Assembly: GCF_022376445.1 (NCBI RefSeq)
Contig: NW_025955298.1
Location: 1 to 42,952, forward strand
DNA from: Fomitopsis serialis
Lineage: Eukaryota > Basidiomycota > Agaricomycetes > Polyporales > Fomitopsidaceae
Length of the DNA: 42,952 nucleotides
Direction of reading: 5' to 3'
Shown here: positions 23,034-33,703 of the stretch, piece by piece
Position numbering within the stretch: the stretch's first letter is position 1
How the letters are laid out: every line of letters begins with the position of its first letter
Translations under genes and position numbers: made by a program
Notes under the pieces: model-generated
Told to the model about the DNA's origin: nothing
The model's input: the letters and a program-made list of their open reading frames with translations, nothing else
The model's database searches: none

Positions 23034-23153
23034 AGGTGGGCTGGTAGGTGGGCAAGCGGGTGGGCTGGTAGGTGGGCAAGCGGGTGGGCTGGTAGGTGGG
23101 CAAGCGGGTGGACAAGCGGGCGGACAAGCGGGCGGACCAGTGGGCGGACAAGC
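23034..23153. repeat. 24-bp / 12-bp G-rich minisatellite
   Basis: About three copies of a 24-mer made of the 12-mers GGTGGGCTGGTA and GGTGGGCAAGCG are followed by degenerate 12-mers such as GGGCGGACAAGC. The pattern decays outward to about 22980 and 23440. Translated frames give periodic low-complexity peptides (PAHPLAHL on the minus strand) that are not a credible protein. Confidence 0.85.
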
Positions 23154-24588
23154 GAGCAGGCACGTGGGAGGAAGGGAGCATGGGCGGGCATGCAGGCACA
23201 TGGCTGGGCCGGAGAATAGGCAAGGGAGCACGGGCGAGCGCGAGTGAGTGGGCAGACGAGCAGGCGCACGGGTGGGTGCGTTATTAGGCACACGGACAAG
23301 CGGGTAAGCTGGAGAGCGGGCAAGTAGCTGAGCAGATGAGCAAGAGGTCGACAGCGCGGGAAAGACAGAGCGTGCCAGTGAGCAAGACAGAACGTGGACG
23401 GGTGGGCAGGCAAGCAAGTGCTGGTGCCGAGGGTAATGCTGGTGGACATGAACACCGTCGTCAGCGAAAATTCACGGCATAGCCATTCACTCACCTGCTG
23501 AATGTTTGACTCGTTGTCTGCCTGTCCTCTCTCACGTTACTCATCTGCCTGTCCACCTGTTCACTCGTACGCTCGCTCTTTCGCTCTCACGCGTCATCCA
23601 TCCTCACGCATCCGTTCACTCGCCTGCCCCCGTACTCACCCTCTCTTCTTACCATGCGCCCAAGGCTCCGAATAGCCTAGCTGACCGCTCATTCAGCGTA
23701 TCCCGCCGCCACACGCGATTGTCGTAGCTGACGCCGCCCGGCGTTCAATGTCTGGGTCGAGCTGGAGAGTTTGCAGTGGGAGTGGGTCATGACGCGTGGA
23801 AAGATGATGGTGTAGCAGACGACGAACCCCGCAAAACAAAAAGAAGCCAGACATGGTTGAGTTAACGCTACGAGTAGATGAGCGGTAAGCAGCGAGACGC
23901 AAAAGACACGACGGCATCGTGCGCCAGAGTTCAGTTACTGCTTGCCCTAAACTGAATCTCGATCGAGTTCTGCCACGTCACTCCGCTGGCTTCACTTGCT
24001 ACGTCGCCGCCGCGTTTGCATCGCGTCGTCGTCCTCCTGGCACACTTTCCTTGCCAGCCATATCCTATCTCTGCATTGTCTATGTCCCCCGTGTCGCTCG
24101 TGTGGTTTGTCTCGCATGCTCACTCGTTCACTATCACACATCTGACCGCGTTTGGTTCATCTCCTGCTCGCCCACTCAGCAGCTCTTGCTCGCCCAGGCA
24201 TCAGATCTTGCTGACTCGCATCCTTGCCTCGCCCGCGCTTGCCGCCCTCTTGCTGGTTCAAACGTTCACTTGCCATTGGTATCTCGCCTGCTCTTGCCTG
24301 CCCGCTCCCTTATGAACCTTCCGTCAGCTTATTCATATGCTAGCTCGCTCGCCAGCGCCCGCCGTCCGCTCATTTGCCATCTGACTCGCCACCTCAATGT
24401 CCCCCTCGTCTGCCACCTTGCTTGTCCGCCCTCGCGTTTGCCATGCCCCGCTGAACCGTGTCCTATCTGCTGTTGACCGTGCCCGCCATTTCGTTCGCCC
24501 GTTATCTTGTCATCCCTCCTGCCCGCCGTCTCGCACCCGCCGACTTGCCCTCTCGTGCCTGCGCATTTGCTTTCTCGCGCCCGCCCAG

Positions 24589-24651
24589 CGCCCACTGTCT
24601 TTTCGTGCCCGCCCACTGTCTGTTCGTGCCCGCCCACTGTCTTTTCGCGCC
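24589..24651. repeat. 21-bp C-rich tandem repeat
   Basis: Three copies of GCCCGCCCACTGTCTTTTCG with small changes, inside a C/T-rich tract that runs from about 23500 to 25100. Confidence 0.8.
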
Positions 24652-25529
24652 TGCCTGCTTGCACTTTCGTGTCCACCCATTATCTCTCTTGCGTCCACAC
24701 GCCCGCTCCGTTGTGTCCGCGTGTTCAAACATTCTTGTGTGTGCGCGCATGCGCATCCTCCGCGCTCGCTTCCAGAATCCACAGCTGCTTGCTCTCGGCT
24801 TCTTGACCGCGCACCTGCCTGCTGCCTCATGACAAACATTGACCTGTGTGCGTACCTTCTCGCCGTCTATGACAGCCAGCTAACATACATTCACATGGAG
24901 ACTATTGCCCCTGTCACCTGCAACCTACGCGCCCATGCTTGTGGACACACACTCGACTCCGTCTTGCCCACAGTCTGTCTTGCACGCCCCCTCCCGCCCA
25001 TGCTCTCGTCTGCTCGGCCGGCTGGCCACCTCCCCATTCGTGCGATCACCCACGCGATTGGTCACTTGTCCATCCGCCGACTTGCCTGCGGACCCGCTTA
25101 GTGACCCGTCGACCCACTGACACTGTTACTCTAGTCATATTTTACTGCCTGTGCTCGTCATCTATCTCCCTCCCTAGTACCTATCTCATCTGCTCGTGGC
25201 CTTGGACCTCTCATAATGCATCACAGATTCTCATATCGGACTCGTAGTAGTATATGACATGCACGACAATGCATTAAATTTTTGTTCTAATCACTTTGCG
25301 TGAACAAACATTAGAGTGAATTTTCATCAAATGTCCTGAGAACGGCATAGAAGCCACGACTTATTGCGTGAACATGCCACAGAAATTCACGAGAACATTG
25401 TAATTACTCGAGTATTACTGAGTATTCGTACACGGACCCATGGGGACCACGGAATATGGTCTGTTATTGGATTAGGAAGATTAATGCTGTTTATCTTCTA
25501 TTCCTACGAATTTGCTTCTATTCTTCCGC

Positions 25530-25555
25530 ATTCAGGGGAAGGTTTTTTCCTGATG
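25530..25555 (-). repeat. Right terminal inverted repeat
   Basis: Ends TTTTTTCCTGATG, the inverted partner of the left end. Confidence 0.8.
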
Positions 25556-25569
25556 ATAGAATGCAGCGC

Positions 25570-26122
25570 TTACTCGGCGTCAACAACCACTGTCTCAAGA
25601 CCCTGGCAGTGAAGCATAGTTAGATGGGAGGCGGAATAGTTATTGACACCGCGACGCACCTTGAAGGACAACCGGTACGAGGGTCGCGTAGGTGTAGTCT
25701 CCTTCGTGTTCTCCTCGTCATTCCACTTCAAGTTGCCTGCAAATTCATATATCTGTCAGTACACCCGATGCCTTACTGATACAAGTCGTACGCACACTCA
25801 AGCCGATGCGCATCCAGTGCGGTGGCGACTTGATACCGTGCTCCCAGAGCTGCTGGTTAAGGCGGGGTCAATGCAGACGTCGGTGGTGCCCATCGCCTTC
25901 TGGGCGGAGTCGACGACGGACTTGACGGCGTAGGGAGCACGCTTCTTGAAGGAGCGGTCGTGAACGCGCTTGTGGAGGTGGATTGTGTACTCGCGTGTCA
26001 CGACATCCTGGAGGGCCGAGCGCGTTTTGCCGGTCTGCGAAGGCGTTCGTAAACCTAGTTAGATGAAATGCACATGTCGGTGTTTGACAACACACCTTTT
26101 TCGTGGAGGTCTTGGAGGGAGC
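25570..26122 (-). pseudogene. Broken duplicate of eL31
   Basis: Homologous to the intact gene at 8015-8636, with introns still present. The stop and last exon (VVVDAE) are intact. A one-base deletion in the run of G near 25866 shifts the frame after CIDP. The exon coding for the ESFK stretch has lost bases. The ATG-only first exon is missing because similarity to copy A ends at about 26155. [12 protein letters not shown] is still readable. Very unlikely to make a functional eL31. Confidence 0.92.
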
Positions 26123-26344
26123 CTGTGCGGACAACGACGATGACGACCAGTACGAGACGGGGACCGGAGACTCGGTGGCGGGAAGTAGCACAATGCGCAC
26201 AAACCTCCTGCCAGATGTGCGAACAGCTTTGTCAGACGGAAAGCGCAGTCGGGGCAACGTAGGGACTCACATCAATTATTCGCCATCTCGCTGTTCCACC
26301 AAACTCTACGCCGACCTCGTATAAATAGAGACAGAAGTGGGGCT
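26123..26344. other. Junction between the eL31 copy and the F-box copy
   Basis: This short stretch joins sequence like 8551-8590 to a piece like 11487-11512 and then to sequence like 12618 onward. The 2.9 kb holding the CFEM gene and a further 1.1 kb are missing relative to copy A. Confidence 0.7.
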
Positions 26345-27741
26345 CTACTTTGCCACTATCGTGTATCCGAGTCTCAGCGTGCCACGGGCATGCCACGCCA
26401 GCTTCTTCAGCTCTTCTTCAACCTGAAGGTGGTACCGTTCAACGTGGACCTTCTCTGGCTTGGGCTTCCAGTTGCCGCAGAGCAAGTATTCCACATTGAT
26501 TGTCGCCTCCCACTGCTTTCGTGCAGCCAACTCGTCGAGAGGTTTCCAGTCCATCTCCATGTGTCGAATCATGTCGTCGTTCTGTCGCTGCGGGTCGAGG
26601 CCCTCAAAGGCGGGCGTCGCGACGACGCATAGGTCCAATCGAAACTTGCGAAGACGCGGTGCATTGAGAGTGGCAAGTGCTGTCATGAGAGGGGACCCGG
26701 TGTTTGCTAGCGCAGGAAGTGGTGGGACGTCCATGCCCGGATCGAACCTCAAGGTGAGCGACTCAAGGTTGGGGTTGTGCGACAGCACGCTGGTCCCTGC
26801 AATGAGAAGGCATGAGCATCTCTGTGTGCTACTAGACTCGGCGACGCACCCTTAGGGTCAATAGACACCTGAAGGTCGGTGAGCGACGGACCCAGACATT
26901 CCAGTATATGGGCTAATGCGTCGTAGTAGATTTCCGGCTCATTAAGTAAGGAGGTCACTGTTCCAAGGCGCAGAACACGCAGGGCTCGTTCTTGCACAGT
27001 CGGCGTGAGTGCCAGCCAGTAAAGCAATGTAGTTTCGGGGTCTGGTCTATTCCGCGATGCCCATCCACGGTAGAAGTCTAGGTGCAGCTGCTGCAGTCTC
27101 GGCTGCGGATGCGCCGTCGCAATGCTTGGGACAGGGTTCACAGGATTTAAGATGAGGAGCCGTACGGCCAATATGCGGAAGTCTTCAAGCTGCGGTAATG
27201 CGCTAACGAGATGCCTCAATCTATGCAGCCCTACAAATCGCAAATTCGGGGCCTCCAGGACCAAGCACCGTACCGACGAGAATGTCTTGAAAAACGAGTC
27301 GGGGAAAACGTGGATCGGGATCGTCGAGGGTGGCGTAGCACTGCGAAAGGCGAGGTGACGGAGCCTAGGGAGGGGCAAGTCAGCAAGTGCTACCAGCACT
27401 CGGCTGAGAGTTCTAAATTTGTCAGCTGCGGGGTCGTTTGCGAATCCGCTGAATCTCAGCTCTTCCATGCGCCCGAGGAGATCCCGCAGGTGGACGTCTG
27501 AGATCATGTGTAGGAAGGTAGAATATGCCTTGCTAGTTCCAATGTGGATCGTCTTGTACAAGACCCGTTTGGCGTGAGGGTACCATGTGCTGTGCGTCAA
27601 TGCGCAATTCAGCAATGTTCCGCAGTCACCCCGCAGTTCTTCGAGGATCAGTGCGATACATTCGATGGGCAGCAGTTGACGACGCATGGCGACCAGGATG
27701 AGTGTCGAAGATGAGTGTCGTGGAAGTCCTAATAAGTAGCG
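26215..27741. repeat. Near-identical 1.5-kb duplication, copy B
   Basis: Matches 12618-14152 with only a few point differences. The right edge is sharp at AATAAGTAGCG. Confidence 0.95.
26345..27687 (-). CDS. F-box/leucine-rich-repeat-like protein, copy B
   Basis: Second intact copy of the F-box gene, minus strand, with the same two exons (27687 to about 26850, then about 26796 to 26345) and the same 429-aa product as copy A. The coding differences I can see (CCACGG for CCTCGG in a Gly codon context, and GGTCGG for GATCGG) are silent, and one more difference lies in the intron. The upstream frame stays open further here (to 27801), but that part is not shared with copy A, so the MRRQ start is preferred. 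The F-box helix and leucine-rich strands are as described for copy A. Confidence 0.85.
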
Positions 27742-28937
27742 CGCGGCCGGGCATGCAGCACAGTTTATCCAAGAAAGGCAAGTGGTGACACTGATCGTCA
27801 ATATTTAGCGCTAGCTTGCCTGCCAAATAACAGAGAGGAGGAGGAGTTCTCTTCCGATCTACTCATGGTAGTGCTCTTGGACTTTGACTTGAACCCGAGA
27901 AAAGCCGGCAACCCCGCAGTGTCGCAACGGCACCCCAAAGAACTCATGACCCACAACTAGCGTCCCCATCCAAAGCCGCAGACTCGGATGTCATCAAGGC
28001 AAGTTGACGTTCAACGTTCAGCATTCCTTGTCAGCATATCATGACTTGGAGGGAAGATCGTGGTGTCGGTCGTCTGAGTAGACTGGTACACTTCATACAA
28101 CTGTGAATGTTTGAATATGCAGACACAGCTCGCGGTGATAATCTGTCAGACAGCCGCCACTACAGCGGCAGGTTTGTGCCACCGCAAGTGGCAAACATAC
28201 TCGGAGAATGGAAGTTCGAGGTACGCCGCATGGGCAATATAAATCTGGAAATCTGCACAGCATTACTGAGCAGCGAGGTACCACGTCTTTCAGGCCGGAC
28301 GTTGACAGGCATGCGTTCGATCCGAACATCGACCGCGGGATACAACGAGCAAGTAGATATGCTCGGCGAGGGCGAGGCTGGTCGCGCCGCAAGTGCACCC
28401 ACACATGCCAGTGTCCAACGGTTGACCTCTATTTGACGTGACCTTCGTGGCGCCCTTGTACCCTCGTTGCATGCTACCGATAGGGCGACCCAGTTTCTGG
28501 TGCGCACTCTCCTCCCGCCAGAGACTTGGTTCAAACGTGTGCGTTGACATCTCTATTCAATATACCACGTTTCGAGGTATCCTCACCTCCTTGGCCACGG
28601 GCGCCCGGACCGGCTAATTATGAAGCGGATCGAGCGTACGGGATCTGTTCCTGGCCTGATAACTTACTGTCTGAGCTATCCATCTCTTTGCTGGTCAGCG
28701 CTTCAGCATTGGAGGTTCACATACTCTTTCAGTGTCTCGCACTCTCGAGGGCAGATATCCTGCGAAAGAATGTGATCGTCTCCAATGCGTAGAAGATCAC
28801 TCGTGTCGGTCGGCAGTTCCGTTCTGAACATCGTTGAACGATATAAAGTGTGCAGGCTACCTTGTCGGCATCGCAGTCCTCTGGATCCTCGAGATCCTTG
28901 CATTGGCCCCCAGCAATACCGACTTGAACATATCATA
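27742..28937. other. Intergenic region before the CFEM cluster
   Basis: No supported gene. The frames at 28107-28436 (+) and 28160-28534 (-) overlap and have no recognised features. It holds the F-box copy B promoter on the left and the promoter of the first cluster gene on the right. Confidence 0.5.
28842..28848 (+). promoter_or_regulatory. TATA box of the first cluster CFEM gene
   Basis: TATAAAG, 96 bases before the ATG at 28938. TATA-like motifs also occur at about -82, -89 and -90 before the genes at 30852, 32005 and 33704. Confidence 0.55.
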
Positions 28938-29377
28938 ATGCGCATTGTAACCGCCCTTGCTTTGTTGGCGGCGGCACTGGCCACCAGTACCTACGCAGGC
29001 ACGTGCCACCAGATGCGCACACTCATCGCCAGTAAGCATTTCGCTGCGCGACATTACTGCATACCATTCGTGCTCATGCATGTCTCGCTACTAGCCTGTC
29101 CCCAATCCTGTTGGGATGCCGCCGACTACGGCAGCTGCAACTCCGACTCCGATGCTAACTGCCTTTGCAACGAGCCCGCCTTCGTCGAGAGCGTGTCCAC
29201 TTGCGTCGAGAACACCTGCTCTGCGAGCGACGTCACGGAGTACCAGCAGCTCGCGGACGAGATCTGCGCGACTGTGGTAAGTGCTTCGAGAACTGTGTGG
29301 TAGCTTCTCACTCACTATGATGTGCTTGCGTTGGCAGGACGTACAGCTCACACGCCGCTTGGTTGCGCGAGCTTAGC
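28938..29377 (+). CDS. Small secreted CFEM protein without GPI tail (cluster gene 1)
   Basis: Secreted CFEM protein of 104 aa in three exons. Exon 1 encodes a signal peptide (MRIVTALALLAAALATSTYA) and an extra Cys (GTCHQMRTLIA). Exon 2 encodes the CFEM core: CPQSCWDAADYGSC, then NSDSDANCLC, then VENTC and the final Cys. Exon 3 is short (DVQLTRRLVARA, stop 29375-29377). Introns are in phase 1 and phase 0. The mature protein has nine Cys. The Asp three before the fourth Cys, equivalent to the haem-ligand Asp of Candida Csa2, is present. There is no hydrophobic C-terminus, so the protein should be released. Function (haem or iron binding, or interaction with a host) is inferred from the family only. 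Confidence 0.87.
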
Positions 29378-30851
29378 ACTTCGCTGTAGACTCCGAGTCG
29401 GAGAGCGCCAGGACATAGTGTCCGATCTGACTTCGTATGTTGATGTCGTAGAGGTTTGGCCTCGTGCGTAGAGGCTTTGCAATGCCACTCTGGTCCGAGA
29501 TCGCGAGGGCCGGGGCCTGCAAGTCAGGTTTCCGGTCTGACGTCCGACGTTCAAAGCTTCGAGTCTTCCACAGGCTGCCCCCTGGTCCTCCACTCTGACC
29601 AATGAATCTTTGAAGCCAGTCATCATCCGTGCAATGCTGTCGCTGTCTTTGTAAACGCATGGCTTCGTTTGAGATTTGCCCGCGGCTTGTATGCACGATT
29701 TGATGGACTGGTGCCGGGCAGACGGGCACAAAGCCGCACCCGAGCGCGAGTCGTCAATCGCAAGGGAAGGTCAGAACAAAGTCCAATGCTTCTCTCAGGC
29801 TTGAGCTCGAATCCTCTTGCTCACCGGTGATGATGTAAATGCGGCGACACGAAAATTGCAATTCAACACGGTCACGGTCGGTGCTTGAGAGAAATCGAGG
29901 TACCATGACTCCGACTCGAGTGAAAGGTCAACGCAAGAAAGGCAAATCATGCGCATTGATTTAGTACGGTTCATCATCGCTGCTGGACGTCCTGTCTGAT
30001 ACAGCGGCGCTGGTTTCGGTATAACCCCGTGTCGGGTCCTTCTGACAGACGGGAGTGCCTATTGTATGTGCGTATGCAGTTAGCGTTAGCACACCTCCCG
30101 AGCCGAATGAGCATCGAATGGGCCACACAAATGCGGCCCATAGCTGCGACTCGGATGCCCCTTTGTGGCGTCAGCGCTGATCTATCGACACGACACCGAT
30201 ATGAACTACATACCAGAGACTATGTAACAAATTTCGTAGCCAGTCATCTTCAAGCTTCACAGGGTTGATATGCACGAGCGCAACATCGCAGTCATTGTGA
30301 ACCTCGTCCGAGACAGAGACGCAGGCACAGCGGCGACGTGGGACGCATGTTGAACGTTTGCGTATGAGTCGCCGACGACAGTCAACGTAGCACAAGGGAG
30401 ACATGACAGTCGCGGTGGTTCTCAACACAAGACCGTCAAGAGATAGCCAGGTTCGTGCGACTGGCCCAGAAGTTCAGGCTCGCAAGCTAGAAGTTCGGGC
30501 TTGGAGGATTCAGTGTTACGAAGGGAGTATAGACATCCTAAGACGACATATCAGCGCCAGGCTGCCCTTGATATTCAGTAACATGCTGTATGCGATTTGA
30601 TGAGTAGATAGAAGGTGCTAGGTATCGAAAGATGTGGAGTGTCCGTCCGACGTCTGCCATTCAACAGCCATGCACGTCGAACAGTGCGACATTGCTTATC
30701 CATGATTGCTAGCTGGCGCGACCTGTATGCATGAACGTAACGTCAGCCAAATGGATTGGAGCAAGATAGATAAAAGAGCTCGACCAGTCTACGTACTTGC
30801 AGTTGCGCCCCGGTTCATCTTGAAGTCTGACTGTTCTGATTCTTCGCGCTA
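29378..30851. other. Intergenic region in the CFEM cluster
   Basis: No gene seen. It contains the 3' end of gene 1 and the promoter of gene 2, with an AGATAGATAAAAG stretch (30765-30777) that may serve as TATA element and also contains GATA cores. Confidence 0.45.
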
Positions 30852-31311
30852 TGCATGTACCAATCGCTGCCCTGTTCACCTTCGCTTTGTTTGCAACTGT
30901 CTGGGGTGGCCGTAGTTGCGGTGTTCACCTTCAGCAAAGACCCGGTGAGAAAAACGCAGCCTAACCCCTCCTGTGCGGGAACTGACCACATCATTTTGCG
31001 AACGTTGCGGCACAGCATGCGCGTCAGCATGCTGGGACGTCGCGGATTATGGCGCGTGCGACTCCGCTAATCCAGATGCGAACTGCCTGTGCAACGAACC
31101 CATATTTGCGGAGAGTGTCTCGTCTTGCATCGAGAATACATGCAGTACAGGGGACATCATTGCCTATGCGCGAATCGCTGACGACATCTGCGCTGAGGTG
31201 GTATGTGGCCTCTTCCATGCATCTCATATCCTGTATCAGACAACAGTGTCAGCAATGGCTGACTGATTTTCTCAGGGCGTGACAAAGACACGGCGAGCCA
31301 TACCACCGTAG
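30852..31311 (+). CDS. Small secreted CFEM protein without GPI tail (cluster gene 2)
   Basis: Predicted 104 aa in three exons (introns about 30946-31016 and 31201-31276). Signal peptide MHVPIAALFTFALFATVWGG, extra Cys in RSCGVHLQQRPA, CFEM core CASACWDVADYGAC then DSANPDANCLC, IENTC and the last Cys in IADDIC. The tail exon reads GVTKTRRAIPP. The haem-ligand-type Asp is present (PDANC). One residue is inserted between the third and fourth Cys compared with gene 1. Nine Cys, no GPI signal. Confidence 0.86.
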
Positions 31312-32004
31312 TCAATGATATGGAGGCGAGACGTTTCAGCACTGTTTGATGTAACCTGGGAACGGGAACGGGGAATGTGTCCAGTCAATGTCCACTCTGT
31401 CTTTATGCATAGAACGAGCCCTTGTAACTCACTGCCAGTATTTTTGATCCCATCTATTGCCACGTCAATTGTATTCTTGGATGCATCATCGGCACTTCTA
31501 CGTGCTGCTCCGAGACTGGACATGGTATGACACGGATGAGATCGCATGTGCATACGTCGACCAATTTTGTGCCACGCTGCCCACCGGATCCAGTGTTGGC
31601 CGTAGGGGCGGTCATCCACGATCGTGTATATGATTCACAGCCTCTGTGGCAAGCATCTCTGATTTTCGGTGGCCCAGAGGCTGTGCTCGGCGGCATGATC
31701 GACAAAATCCGTTCCAGGGACTCTTGGTTACGACGCTATTCATGGCACCTTCAATCATCCGCTGTTGGCGTGTTCATGTGGGCGGCGACACCCAGTTTAA
31801 CGGAGGTGTTCGAGTTGATGACTTGAAGGCTTTTTAAGGCTGGAGCATACCGAGCTATAACATCGTGAAGGCCGGCGTCACTGTTCATCATGTAATTCAT
31901 CTGCGACCCACAGCATATAAGATACAAACAGACACTACCAGTGTGACGCGCAACACTTACCGAGTTCATCCATTAGGCCCCTCACAGCTCAGATCCAGCC
32001 AGTC
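31312..32004. other. Intergenic region in the CFEM cluster
   Basis: No supported gene. Overlapping frames on both strands lack domains. TATAAG at 31916-31921 is 89 bases before the next ATG. Confidence 0.45.
31916..31921 (+). promoter_or_regulatory. TATA box of cluster gene 3
   Basis: TATAAG, 89 bases upstream of the ATG at 32005. Confidence 0.5.
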
Positions 32005-32431
32005 ATGCGGGCCGCCCTCGCCCTCGCTGCCACCACTGCGGCGTTCCTGTCCTCGTTCACTCCAGTTAAAGCAGGGTGTGAGATATTACGCGCCCAGATC
32101 GCAGGTTCGAGACATCTCTGTCGCCCGTTTCCATTGGGCTCACCATCGTTGCAGGATGTCCTCAAGGATGTTGGGAAGTCGCTGACTACGGCAGTTGCAC
32201 CCCGGCATCCAACTCGACCTGCTTATGCAACGAGCCGGTATTCGTGGAGAGTGTCTCTTTATGCATTAAAAGTACATGCACTCCTAGCGAGATTGCTCAG
32301 TATGCGGTACTCGCGGACCAGCTCTGTGCGACTGCTGTAAGTTGGGACACTCAGCCTCTTCGCACACACTTACCGAGGGTGCAATCCAGAATGTTACCCT
32401 AGAGAGACGATTGTTGGAACGGGAGCTGTAA
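32005..32431 (+). CDS. Small secreted CFEM protein without GPI tail, Asp-to-Asn variant (cluster gene 3)
   Basis: Predicted 107 aa in three exons. Signal peptide MRAALALAATTAAFLSSFTP to about VKA, extra Cys in GCEILRAQIAG, core CPQGCWEVADYGSC then TPASNSTCLC, IKSTC and the final Cys in LADQLC. The tail exon NVTLERRLLEREL begins after an acceptor at about 32392. The residue three before the fourth Cys is Asn, not Asp, and it forms an Asn-Ser-Thr glycosylation site. In Candida Csa2 the equivalent Asp is the axial haem ligand, so haem binding by this member is doubtful. Otherwise intact and like its neighbours. Confidence 0.85.
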
Positions 32432-33703
32432 TAGATGTTTCGCTTTGGTTCACTATTGCGGGTGTCAGTACATCATGATCAGTTACTACAGACGGAACAT
32501 TGATGTCCATGCCGCAATTCCCTACCCCACCGAGTACCTTGAAGCTAGAGATGGGCTTTGCAGTGGTTGCACGACTTGTCGCGAGTTATCATGCGTCGCG
32601 AAGGAAGCCGAGCGACGGAACGTGCACAGCCATACTGACTATCAATTAACGTTCTGGACGACAAGTGGCAAGCATGAGACTGATCAGACATACTTGAGAA
32701 AGCCGGCATGCCTGTCGCTTTTCGTGACATTGGCGTTGACTGTTAGACTGGCTGGGCCTGATAGCTCGTACAACGGCCTCTCGTAGTGGGGTCGACATGG
32801 GTACCAAGGCACATATTAGTAGAAGCTATTTCAAAACGTGAGAATTTTCACGAACAAGAAGCGTATTTGCGCACCTAAGGGGGGCATTACATGCTGACCA
32901 GAATGGCGAGGAGACATCAATGTGTGTATTGTTTCAAAGGTACTCTTCAACACCATCCTTGGTCCAGAAAGCACGGGATGCGCTTCGCCAGCGGCAGATG
33001 TTCGAGCTGATATCACCCAGTACCCCTGCAATTATGCTGTGATCAGTCGGTGCTTTGGCATCTCATGGGTGTCTGCAGAGAATATAATATTAGCCAAATA
33101 TACCTGGTAATAAACGTATCGGCGCAAACGTTTGAGAGACACACTTGCCGTCTGACCTACATGTGACTGCTGTCGCTGTAGTATGCGACATGTACACCGT
33201 GGCGTGCGCGCGGACAATAGGAAAATCGCTGAAGTGAAGTGAAATTATCGTCAGTAGCTGTACACGTCTGCTTGTGTTCGAGGTTGCAGGCATCTCATCC
33301 GTCTCCTAGCGCCTGCGCTCAAGCACCGGAGCCAACGACATCGCCGGGTTGAGTCATAGAACTGCAACGGATGAGACGGACAATGACATGCTCCATTGTA
33401 CATGGTCCATTCTTGACGCAAATTTTGCATCCGAAGCACGGATAGGAGGCGATGGAGTACACAGCCAGCAGGAAACGGAGAAGACTCAACAACACGTCGA
33501 CCGACTACCCACGAGACTCAGAGCCATTGCACCGGGCACCGGAATGGAGGTTGAAAGCCCAAGACGACATGGCTGGTATGCTCAACCCCTTTTGCAGGCC
33601 ATCCCTATGGATGTATAAAGTCAACGATGTAAGCCCGACCACAGCATCTCGCCAGCTGCGCTGAAGTATAATTCCTGTCACTCTACTACGAAAGTCCACA
33701 GAA
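32432..33703. other. Intergenic region in the CFEM cluster
   Basis: No gene recognised in 1.27 kb. It ends with a TATA box at 33614. Confidence 0.45.
33614..33620 (+). promoter_or_regulatory. TATA box of cluster gene 4
   Basis: TATAAAG, 90 bases before the ATG at 33704. Confidence 0.55.

Larger units (their letters stand above)
22166..25555. mobile_element. 3.39-kb element with terminal inverted repeats, probably non-autonomous
   Basis: The left end CATCAGGAAAAAAGCTCCC and the reverse complement of the right end CATCAGGAAAAAACCTTCC agree at 22 of the first 26 bases, with the first 13 identical. The element is bounded by the dinucleotide AT on both sides, while the empty site at 7431-8590 has a single AT, so a 2-bp target duplication fits. 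Both subterminal zones (about 300 bp) are AT-rich with repeated GCATT/AATGC motifs. The interior is low-complexity G-rich then C-rich sequence. No transposase or other protein domain is recognisable in any frame. It inserted about 13 bp beyond the stop codon of the eL31 copy. Confidence 0.82.
21600..26155. repeat. Segmental duplication, left part, copy B (interrupted)
   Basis: Bases 21600-22165 and 25556-26155 together match 7431-8590. The two parts join perfectly (GAGAAT/ATAGAAT against GAGAATAGAAT) once the inserted element at 22166-25555 is removed. Divergence from copy A is visible throughout, unlike the neighbouring F-box repeat. Confidence 0.85.

Noticed and set aside
23034..23153. CRISPR-like direct repeats
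   Set aside because: The units are contiguous with no unique spacers, and the DNA is eukaryotic. It is a minisatellite.
22733..23494. Long minus-strand frames (253 and 215 aa) rich in Pro, Ala, His and Leu
   Set aside because: They are translations of the 12-bp and 24-bp minisatellite in the transposable element. Composition is periodic and low complexity in every frame, with no domain.
24397..25101. Plus-strand frames up to 234 aa in the C-rich part of the element
   Set aside because: Low-complexity Arg/Pro/Ser peptides from a C/T-rich tract. Three overlapping frames are open at once, as expected of biased sequence.
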